Shown here in pieces: positions 1-5,439 of a DNA stretch of 5,439 bases. The stretch is from Burkholderiales bacterium. Its GTDB lineage: Bacteria; Pseudomonadota; Gammaproteobacteria; Burkholderiales; JAEUMW01. Below the pieces are notes generated by a model. The model was not told where the DNA came from. It was given only the letters and a program-made list of their open reading frames with translations, and did no database searches. The stretch is from contig JAEUMX010000110.1 of the NCBI GenBank assembly GCA_016791285.1, forward strand, positions 1 to 5,439, given 5' to 3'. A program made the position numbers and the translations under genes. Each line of letters starts with the position of its first letter. Position 1 is the stretch's first letter.

Positions 1-1281
1 GACATCAACCCCGCGCACGTCGATCCGGAGTACGCCCGCAACACCCAGTTCCGCGAAGTGATCGGGCACGGCATGTGGAGCGGCGCGCTGATCTCCACCG
101 TGCTCGGCACGCAGTTTCCGGGACCGGGTACGATCTATCTCGGGCAGGAACTGCGCTTCCGGCACCCGGTCGCCGTTGGCGATTCGATCACCGTCAAGGT
201 GACGGCGACGGCGCGCGACGTGGAGAAAGGGCGCGTCACGCTCGCCACCGAGTGCGTGAATCAGGACGGCAAGGTCGTCGTTTCGGGAACGGCACACGTC
301 ATCGCGCCGCGGGAAAAAGTACGGCGCCCGCGCATCGACCTGCCCGACGTGCGCGTCGGCGACCGCGAAGCACGCTTCCGGCATATCACGGCGCGGGTGA
401 AAAGCCGCGGACTCGAACCCGTACGTACCGCGGTAGCCCATCCGTGCGACGTCGAGTCGCTGGCCGTCGCGCTCGAGGCGGCACGGGCGGGCGTCCTCGT
501 GCCCGTCCTGGTCGGGCCGGAAGCGAGGTTGCGGGATACGGCGCGCGCGGGCGAGCTCGATCTTTCCGGCATCGCGATCGTCCCGGTCGCTCACAGCCAC
601 GAGGCGGCGAGCGTGGCAGTGCGGCTTGCGCGCGAGGGCAAGGTGGAGGCGATCATGCGGGGCAGCCTGCAAACTGCCGAGCTTATCGAAGCCGTGATCG
701 CGCCCCACTCCGGACTACGCACCGAGCGCCGCCTGAGCCACGTGTTCGTGCTGGATGTTCCGGCCTACCCGAAGCCGCTGTTCATCACCGACGCGGCGAT
801 CAACATCGAACCGACACCCGAGGAGAAGCGTGACATCGTACAGAACGCGATCGACCTGGCGCATATCCTCGGCATCGCCATGCCGCGCGTAGCGATCCTG
901 GCGGCGGTGGAGACCGTGAACCCCAGGATGCGCACCACCATCGACGCCGCGATGCTGTGCAAGATGGCCGATCGCGGTCAGATCACGGGTGGCGTGCTCG
1001 ATGGCCCGCTGGGTTTCGACAATGCGATCTCGGCTTCGGCGGCCCAGACCAAGGGCATACTTTCGCCGGTGGCGGGCCAGGCGGACATCCTCGTCGCGCC
1101 CGACATCGAATCGGGAAACATGCTCGCGAAGCAGCTCGCGTACTTCGCCGACGCGCTGGCCGCCGGCATCGTGCTCGGCGCTCGGGTGCCGATCGCGCTC
1201 CCCAATCGCGCCGCCGACCGCCTCTCGCGCATGGCTTCCGCCATGCTGGTACAGATCGTCGCCCGCGGCGGGCAGCGGTGA
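1..1281 (+). CDS. Bifunctional MaoC-type enoyl-CoA hydratase / phosphate acetyl(butyryl)transferase, 5'-truncated
   Basis: Seen: the frame is open from base 1 to TGA at 1279-1281, giving 426 codons with the start outside the window. Codons 1-8 read DINPAHVD, the hot-dog hydratase signature whose Asp and His (spaced five apart) are the catalytic pair in PhaJ/MaoC enzymes. GHGMWSGALIS follows at about codons 22-32. The hydratase part ends near codon 103. After a basic linker, a PTA/PTB acyltransferase domain runs from about codon 130 to 424, with GVLDGPLGFDNAIS at 331-344 and SPVAGQADILVAPD at 355-368. Known: such fusions are annotated as bifunctional enoyl-CoA hydratase/phosphate acetyltransferases of roughly 465 aa, so about 40 N-terminal residues are probably missing. 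The hydratase half hydrates enoyl-CoA; the other half exchanges CoA for phosphate on short acyl groups, in the cytoplasm. Inferred: the acyl group could be acetyl, butyryl or hydroxybutyryl. The GTG at 58 is not the start, because homology extends upstream of it. Confidence 0.93.
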   Translation, partial: DINPAHVDPEYARNTQFREVIGHGMWSGALISTVLGTQFPGPGTIYLGQELRFRHPVAVGDSITVKVTATARDVEKGRVTLATECVNQDGKVVVSGTAHVIAPREKVRRPRIDLPDVRVGDREARFRHITARVKSRGLEPVRTAVAHPCDVESLAVALEAARAGVLVPVLVGPEARLRDTARAGELDLSGIAIVPVAHSHEAASVAVRLAREGKVEAIMRGSLQTAELIEAVIAPHSGLRTERRLSHVFVLDVPAYPKPLFITDAAINIEPTPEEKRDIVQNAIDLAHILGIAMPRVAILAAVETVNPRMRTTIDAAMLCKMADRGQITGGVLDGPLGFDNAISASAAQTKGILSPVAGQADILVAPDIESGNMLAKQLAYFADALAAGIVLGARVPIALPNRAADRLSRMASAMLVQIVARGGQR

Positions 1282-1284
1282 AGT

Positions 1285-1304
1285 CGCGGCGCGTGCGCGC
1301 CGCG
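1285..1304. terminator. GC hairpin between convergent genes, possible bidirectional terminator
   Basis: A perfect inverted repeat lies here: the arm CGCGGCGCG (1285-1293) and its complement CGCGCCGCG (1296-1304) surround two bases, so the folded form is about 8 bp with a 4-base loop. It sits exactly between the stop of the acyltransferase gene (1281) and the stop of the DUF427 gene (1306), so it could act on transcripts from either side. There is no T-run on either strand, so it is not a canonical intrinsic terminator. It may slow polymerase, protect 3' ends or work with Rho. The terminator role is inferred from position and symmetry. Confidence 0.45.
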
Positions 1305-1305
1305 C

Positions 1306-1605
1306 CTACGGCTCGAACCTTACCTTTTCCATCCTCACCCCGCGCCAGAACGCGACGTGTCCGGCGATGTCCCGCGCGACCGGCTTCGGGTCCGGGTAAC
1401 ACCACGCGGCCTCGGCATTGACGTCACCGTCGACCACCACGTCGAAGTAGCGTGCAACCCCCTTCCGCGGGCAGTTCGAGCGTTTCGAACTTTCCCTCAG
1501 GCACTGCCAGTTGAGCGTCTCGCGCGGAAAGTAGATGTTTCCATCGACGGTTCTGAAGGTGTCGCTCTGCGCAAGGACGACGCCGTTCCACATGGCTTTC
1601 AGCAT
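1306..1605 (-). CDS. DUF427 domain protein (PF04248 family)
   Basis: Seen: 99 aa, ATG at 1605-1603, TAG at 1308-1306, with a strong GGAGGA eight bases before the start. That site favours this ATG over the internal one at residue 5. Features match the DUF427 pattern along the whole length: MWNGVVLAQSD (residues 5-15), GNIYFPRETLNW (22-33), NCPRKGVARYF (44-54), VVVDGDVNAEAAWCYPDP (56-73) and HVAFWRGVRME (83-93). No signal peptide or membrane segment is visible, so the protein is probably cytoplasmic. Known: the family is a small single-domain fold found widely in bacteria and some fungi, with no settled biochemical function. Odd: as I recall the family, the core is usually CPWKG followed later by a W-aromatic-YP segment; here these read CPRKG and WCYP. 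The frame is intact, so the gene is probably functional. It lies 187 bases downstream of pepN on the same strand, and a functional link to pepN is not established. Confidence 0.85.
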   Translation of the reverse strand: MLKAMWNGVVLAQSDTFRTVDGNIYFPRETLNWQCLRESSKRSNCPRKGVARYFDVVVDGDVNAEAAWCYPDPKPVARDIAGHVAFWRGVRMEKVRFEP

Positions 1606-1613
1606 TCAGTTCA

Positions 1614-1619
1614 TCCTCC
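1614..1619 (-). promoter_or_regulatory. Strong Shine-Dalgarno of the DUF427 gene
   Basis: On the minus strand GGAGGA lies eight bases upstream of the ATG at 1605-1603, close to the ideal sequence and spacing. It fixes the start of the small gene and suggests independent, efficient translation, in contrast with pepN, which has no such site. Confidence 0.75.
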
Positions 1620-1697
1620 GTGGTGAGGATTAACGAAGGTCGCTGGGCGGATGTTCGAACGTATCGTTGGCTGATGCCAGCGGGCCAGATCAAGGAT

Positions 1698-1725
1698 ATG
1701 TTACCGACGCGCGCGCAAAGTTCAA
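1698..1725 (-). promoter_or_regulatory. Possible sigma-70-type promoter for the DUF427 gene
   Basis: On the minus strand TTGAAC (1725-1720) is followed after 16 bases by TAACAT (1703-1698); each hexamer matches its consensus at four of six positions. It lies about 90 bases upstream of the DUF427 start, in one of the less GC-rich stretches of the window. The rest of the 1606-1792 gap holds only GC-rich short inverted repeats and the GTTCGAAC palindrome at 1653-1660. This is a weak match found by eye. The DUF427 gene could equally be served by read-through from pepN. Confidence 0.25.
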
Positions 1726-1792
1726 TCGCGAATGCAACGATGTGCGCGCGGTGCGCGGGCGACCCCGTCCCTGCGGCCGGACTTCGCGCCGG

Positions 1793-4486
1793 TCACGCCA
1801 GCGCCTTCGTCACCACTTCGAGCACGTCCTTCGACAGCCCGTCGGTGGTGCGCACGCGTTCGAGCGCCTGCCGTGCGTGGCCCTGGCGCACCGAGTCGAA
1901 CTTCCTCCAGCGGTCGAAGCCCCGCGCGAGCCGCGAGGCCACCTGCGGATTGAGCGGGTCGAGCGCGACGATCTGATCCGCGAGGAAGGCGTACCCGCGG
2001 CCGTCGGCGGCATTGAAGCGCAGGTAGTTCGCGGCGAAGCCACGGATCAGCGCGTACACCTTGTTCGGATTGCGCCGATCGAACGCTTCGTGGCGGGTGA
2101 GCCGCTCCACCTCGGCGAGGGTGTTCGGCAGGCGAGAACCAGCTTGCACTGCGAGCCACTTGTCGACCACCAGCGGCTCGTCCTGCCACTTTTCGTAGAA
2201 CACCCGCAGCGCCGCGAGACGCTCGTCACAGTCGGTGTTGGCGAGCGTGGCGAGCGCGGCGATCGCATCCGTCATGTTGTCGGCCGTCTCGAACTGGCGC
2301 ATGGCGAGCGCGCGCATGGCGGGCTCCTCGAGCTCCATGAGGTAGCCGAGACATGCGTTGCGCAGGGCGCGCTTGCCCGCCGACCGGGCGTCCGGGCTGT
2401 ACGGCTCGACAGTGACCTGCGCGTGGTATGTGCGCAGCAACGCGTCGCTCAGCGCGGTGGCGAGCCGCCGCCGCAGCGCCAGCCGCACTCCATGCAGCAC
2501 CTCGGGGTCGGTCATGCCCATCCGCTCCGCGAGATATGCTTCGCTCGGCAGCACCAGCGCCTCGGCCGAGAATGCGGGATCCTTTTCGCCATCGGCGAGC
2601 ACGCGGGAAAATGCGGCGATGAAGGATGCAGGCACCTCGAGCGGCACGCCCGCGACCGCCGCGTCGACGCCGCGCAGGAGAATCTGCGTCGCGAGCTGTT
2701 GCCCGGCTTCCCAGCGGTTGAAGGCGTCGGCGTCGTGCGCCATCAGATGCGCGAGCTGCGCATCACTGTAGTCGTGCTGCAGCACGACCGGCGCCGAGAA
2801 GCCGCGCAGCAGCGACGGCACGGGATGCGCCACGACGTTCACGAACACGAAGCGCTGCTGCGCCTCGTTCAACGAGAGCACGCGCTCGGTTCCCGCCGGC
2901 GCCGCCTCGCCCGCCAGCTGCAGCGGCATGTCGCGCCCGTCCGGTCCCACCAACCCGACGGCAAACGGGACGTGAAGCGGCAGCTTCTCGCTCTGCCCCG
3001 GCGTCGGAGGCGTCTGTTGCAGGAGCGTGAGGGTATACGTGCGCCCGGCCGGATCGTAGTGTCCCTGCGATTTCACCACCGGCGTGCCCGCCTGGTCGTA
3101 CCAGCGCTTGAACTGCGCGAGATCCACGCCCGAGGCATCCGCCATCGCGGCGACGAAGTCGTCGGTCGTTACCGCCTGCCCGTCGTGGCGCGCGAAATAG
3201 AGGTCCATGCCGCGGCGGAACGCGTCCTGCCCCAGCAGCGTGTGGATCATGCGCACCACTTCCGCGCCCTTCTCGTACACCGTGGCGGTGTAGAAGTTGG
3301 AAATCTCCATGTACGACTGCGGCCGCACCGGGTGCGCCATCGGGCCCGCATCCTCGGGAAATTGGGCGGCGCGCAGGGCGCGCACCTCCTGGATGCGCTG
3401 CACGGCGCGCGAATACATGTCGGCGCCGAACTCCTGGTCGCGGAAGACGGTGAGCCCTTCCTTGAGAGAGAGCTGGAACCAGTCGCGGCAGGTCACGCGG
3501 TTGCCGGTCCAGTTGTGGAAATACTCGTGCGCCACGACGCGCTCGATGTTGAGGAAATCGGCATCGGTGGCGGTGTCGGCGCGGGCCAGCACGTACTTCG
3601 TGTTGAAGATGTTGAGCCCCTTGTTCTCCATCGCGCCCATGTTGAAGTCGCCGACCGCGGCGATCATGTAATCCTCGAGATCCATCTCCAGGCCGAACAC
3701 GTCCTCGTCCCACTTCATGCTCTTCTTCAGCGCCTGCATCGCGAACGCGCACTGGTCGAGCTTGCCCGGCTCGACGTAAATCGAAAGCGCCACCGTGCGA
3801 CCGGACTTCGTGACGAACTCGTCCTCCAGCCGGTCGAGCTTCGCGGCGACCAGCGCGAAGAGATACGAAGGCTTCGCGAAGGGATCCTCCCACCTGACCC
3901 AGTGCCGCGCGGCGCGCGCAGTGCGCAGGAGATTGACGCCGTTCCGGCCGTCCTCCGGAGTCGCCCCCTCGACCCCGCTCGCGATGCGATTGCCGTTCGA
4001 CAGCAGCACCGGATAGCGGTCCTGGTCGGCATGGATGGTCGTCGTGTACCGCGCCATCACGTCGGGCCGGTCGATCGTGTACGTAATGCGACGGAACCCC
4101 TCCGCCTCGCACTGCGTGAAGAGCCCGTCCTTCGATGCGAAGAGGCCCATCAGCGTCGTGTTGTCGGACGGATGGATGCGCACCGCGGTGTCGAGCGTGA
4201 ACGCGTCCGGGACGTCCGGGATCGTGAGGTGCCCGTCGCCCAGCGAGTACGCAGCCACTGGCAGCAGCGCGCCATCGAGTGCGATCGACTGCAGTGTGAG
4301 CGCTTCGCCGTCGAGCTTGAGCGGCGCCGCCGGATCGGCTGCGGCGGGGTTGCGGCGGATCGCCAGCCGCGCACGGACGTCGGTGTATGCGATATGGATG
4401 TCGAAGTCGAGGTCGACGGTGTCGATCAGGAACGCCGGCGGCGTGTAGTCTTCGAGGCGGATCAGCTGGGGGGTCGGTTCGCGCAT
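1793..4486 (-). CDS. pepN: Aminopeptidase N (M1 family zinc metallopeptidase), complete
   Basis: Role: removes N-terminal residues from peptides in the cytoplasm, with broad specificity favouring basic residues and alanine in the E. coli enzyme. Seen: 897 aa (E. coli PepN is 870), ATG at 4486-4484, TGA at 1795-1793. The zinc site is HEYFH at residues 320-324 with the third ligand E343 in LKEGL. The N-terminal-amine recognition motif GAMEN is at 284-288, and the transition-state tyrosine is Y404 in TVYEKG. All are offset by a constant 23 from the E. coli positions I recall, so the catalytic core is intact. Order: N-terminal beta domain to about 235, thermolysin-like domain to about 480, a small beta domain, then a helical C-terminal domain ending VTKALA as in E. 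coli. Start choice: residues 10-30 align with the E. coli N-terminus; the same frame stays open far upstream over pirin without PepN homology. Odd: a 13-residue insertion at N182-R194. The start is 5 bases after the pirin stop, with no clear Shine-Dalgarno, implying translational coupling. Confidence 0.97.
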   Translation of the reverse strand: MREPTPQLIRLEDYTPPAFLIDTVDLDFDIHIAYTDVRARLAIRRNPAAADPAAPLKLDGEALTLQSIALDGALLPVAAYSLGDGHLTIPDVPDAFTLDTAVRIHPSDNTTLMGLFASKDGLFTQCEAEGFRRITYTIDRPDVMARYTTTIHADQDRYPVLLSNGNRIASGVEGATPEDGRNGVNLLRTARAARHWVRWEDPFAKPSYLFALVAAKLDRLEDEFVTKSGRTVALSIYVEPGKLDQCAFAMQALKKSMKWDEDVFGLEMDLEDYMIAAVGDFNMGAMENKGLNIFNTKYVLARADTATDADFLNIERVVAHEYFHNWTGNRVTCRDWFQLSLKEGLTVFRDQEFGADMYSRAVQRIQEVRALRAAQFPEDAGPMAHPVRPQSYMEISNFYTATVYEKGAEVVRMIHTLLGQDAFRRGMDLYFARHDGQAVTTDDFVAAMADASGVDLAQFKRWYDQAGTPVVKSQGHYDPAGRTYTLTLLQQTPPTPGQSEKLPLHVPFAVGLVGPDGRDMPLQLAGEAAPAGTERVLSLNEAQQRFVFVNVVAHPVPSLLRGFSAPVVLQHDYSDAQLAHLMAHDADAFNRWEAGQQLATQILLRGVDAAVAGVPLEVPASFIAAFSRVLADGEKDPAFSAEALVLPSEAYLAERMGMTDPEVLHGVRLALRRRLATALSDALLRTYHAQVTVEPYSPDARSAGKRALRNACLGYLMELEEPAMRALAMRQFETADNMTDAIAALATLANTDCDERLAALRVFYEKWQDEPLVVDKWLAVQAGSRLPNTLAEVERLTRHEAFDRRNPNKVYALIRGFAANYLRFNAADGRGYAFLADQIVALDPLNPQVASRLARGFDRWRKFDSVRQGHARQALERVRTTDGLSKDVLEVVTKALA

Positions 4487-4491
4487 GGTGT

Positions 4492-5358
4492 TCAAGCTGG
4501 GAGCGGAATGAACTCGGTCTCGCCCGGCACGGGCGGAAATTCCTGCCGAGCCCATCTGGCCTTCGCTGACTCGATCGGTTCCCGCGCGGTCGCGACGAAG
4601 TTCCACCACATGATGCGCTCGCCGTCCATCTTCGCACCGCCCAGCAGCATGAGCCGCGCCGCGCTCGCGGCGGATACCTCGACCGTCTCGCCGGCGGCGA
4701 GCACGGCGAGATGACACGGCGCGACCGGCGTGCCGTCCAGGCTCACCTCGCCTTCGACCACGTACACGCCGCGCTGCTCGTGCTCGGGCGGCAGCGCGAT
4801 CGTCGCGCCGGGGGTCAGGTCCACGGCGAGATAGAAAATCTCCGAATAGGTCTTCACCGGCGCACGTGCGCCGAATGCGCGGCCCGCGATGAGCCGCATT
4901 GCCACACCGGGCCGCTCGATCAGCGGCAGCGTCGCCTGCGGGTGATGGTTGAACTCGGGGTCGTCCTGCTCGTGCGCCTGCGGCAGCGCGACCCAGGTCT
5001 GGATGCCGTGCAGGCGCGGCCCCGCGGGTCGCTCGTCGTCGGGCGAGCGCTCGGAGTGCACGATGCCGCGGCCGGCGGTCATCCAGTTCACGTCGCCGGG
5101 CGCGATGCGCTGCACGCTGCCCAAGCTGTCGCGATGCACGAGCGCGCCCTCGAAGAGATACGTGACCGTCGCCAGCCCAATGTGCGGATGCGGTCGCACG
5201 TCCACCCCGCCTCCGGGCGGGAACGTCGCGGGACCCATGTGGTCGAAAAAAACGAACGGGCCCACCATCCGGATCGGATGGCCCGGCAAGAGCCGACGGA
5301 CCTGGAAGCCGCCGAGGTCCTTGGTGTGGGGCTTGAGCACAGCGAAGCCAGCGTCCAT
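4492..5358 (-). CDS. Pirin family protein (two-cupin metalloprotein)
   Basis: Seen: 288 aa, ATG at 5358-5356, TGA at 4494-4492. The N-terminal cupin carries the expected metal ligands H57 and H59 (in RPHPHIGLATVTY) plus H101 and E103 (in GIVHSE), at the same numbers as in characterised pirins such as human PIR and E. coli YhhW. Upstream conserved segments are FFDHMGP (37-43) and FPPGGGVDVRPHPH. The C-terminal pirin cupin ends with IMWWNFVATARE and EFIPLP, a typical family ending. No signal peptide is visible, so it is cytoplasmic. An in-frame stop at 5400-5398 and no other ATG/GTG/TTG between it and 5358 support this start; a modest GGAG sits at 5373-5370, 11 bases upstream. Known: some pirins have quercetin 2,3-dioxygenase activity and others act as redox-responsive regulators, so the substrate cannot be read from sequence. 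It is the first gene of the pair with pepN. Confidence 0.95.
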   Translation of the reverse strand: MDAGFAVLKPHTKDLGGFQVRRLLPGHPIRMVGPFVFFDHMGPATFPPGGGVDVRPHPHIGLATVTYLFEGALVHRDSLGSVQRIAPGDVNWMTAGRGIVHSERSPDDERPAGPRLHGIQTWVALPQAHEQDDPEFNHHPQATLPLIERPGVAMRLIAGRAFGARAPVKTYSEIFYLAVDLTPGATIALPPEHEQRGVYVVEGEVSLDGTPVAPCHLAVLAAGETVEVSAASAARLMLLGGAKMDGERIMWWNFVATAREPIESAKARWARQEFPPVPGETEFIPLPA

Positions 5359-5439
5359 GTGCAGTAACGCTCCGAGGGTGACCGATGCGGCATGTTCTCA
5401 CGAAGCGACCGGGTGACACAGCGCTGTCGGGGGCGGAAC
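5359..5439 (-). promoter_or_regulatory. Upstream region of the pirin-pepN unit, no clear promoter
   Basis: This 81-base stretch precedes the pirin start. I see no convincing -35/-10 pair. It contains a perfect 10-base palindrome, ACAGCGCTGT, at 5418-5427, about 60 bases before the ATG, which could be a regulator half-site pair or chance. The promoter is probably here or just outside the window. Confidence 0.2.

Noticed and set aside
1424..1693. An 89-codon minus-strand frame overlapping the DUF427 start, raising the question of a frameshift in DUF427
   Set aside because: The DUF427 frame is continuous, matches the family from end to end, and has an ideal ribosome binding site; the overlapping frame lacks homology.
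1704..1741. Alternating CG tracts and short inverted repeats in the pepN-DUF427 gap as a possible pepN terminator or small RNA
   Set aside because: Only short GC-rich stems are visible, with no T-run and no compensating structure, so nothing separates them from background at this base composition.
2763..4637. A 624-codon minus-strand frame overlapping pepN
   Set aside because: It is an out-of-frame shadow of pepN with low-complexity Arg/Gly/Ala composition.
1667..4714. A 1015-codon open frame on the plus strand opposite pepN
   Set aside because: It is codon-aligned with pepN in antisense, so its stops could arise only from TTA, CTA or TCA codons in pepN, which are rare in GC-rich genes. The translation is Arg/His/Val-rich with no recognisable domain, while pepN matches its family end to end.
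4711..5367. A 218-codon plus-strand frame opposite pirin
   Set aside because: It is the codon-aligned antisense of pirin, explained by the same lack of TTA/CTA/TCA codons, with no domain signal.
4487..5419. The pepN frame stays open upstream for about 311 more codons, which would give a 1208-aa protein
   Set aside because: This stretch overlaps the whole pirin gene in another frame, is rich in Arg and Ala, and has no PepN homology. PepN homology begins just after the ATG at 4486, and pirin shows all four metal ligands in its own frame.

Overview
The window reads as a GC-rich (about two-thirds GC by eye) proteobacterial chromosome segment, most likely betaproteobacterial. The basis is the high GC, a proteobacterial-type PepN, and a MaoC-hydratase/phosphotransacylase fusion. 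The taxonomic call is inference, since no rRNA or other marker is present. The segment is densely coded, with four protein genes and no tRNA, rRNA, CRISPR array or mobile element that I can see.

Layout: (1) Bases 1-1281, plus strand, hold the 3' part of a bifunctional enoyl-CoA hydratase/phosphate acyltransferase; its start lies before the window. (2) Bases 1282-1305 are a 24-base convergent gap filled by a strong GC hairpin. (3) Bases 1306-1605, minus strand, encode a small DUF427 protein with a very good ribosome binding site. (4) Bases 1606-1792 are a 187-base gap with a possible weak promoter for the DUF427 gene. (5) Bases 1793-4486, minus strand, hold a complete pepN (M1 aminopeptidase N, 897 aa). 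(6) Bases 4492-5358, minus strand, encode a complete pirin (288 aa) whose stop lies 5 bases before the pepN start. (7) Bases 5359-5439 are the region upstream of pirin.

How the genes relate: pirin and pepN almost certainly form one transcription unit, and pepN has no visible Shine-Dalgarno of its own, so its translation probably depends on ribosomes finishing pirin. DUF427 lies downstream on the same strand and may be read through from that unit or have its own promoter. The acyl-CoA gene converges on this block and belongs to a separate unit concerned with acyl-CoA/acyl-phosphate metabolism. I see no evidence of a new defence or mobile system. The most notable points are the pirin-pepN coupling, a 13-residue insertion in PepN, and substitutions in the DUF427 core motif.
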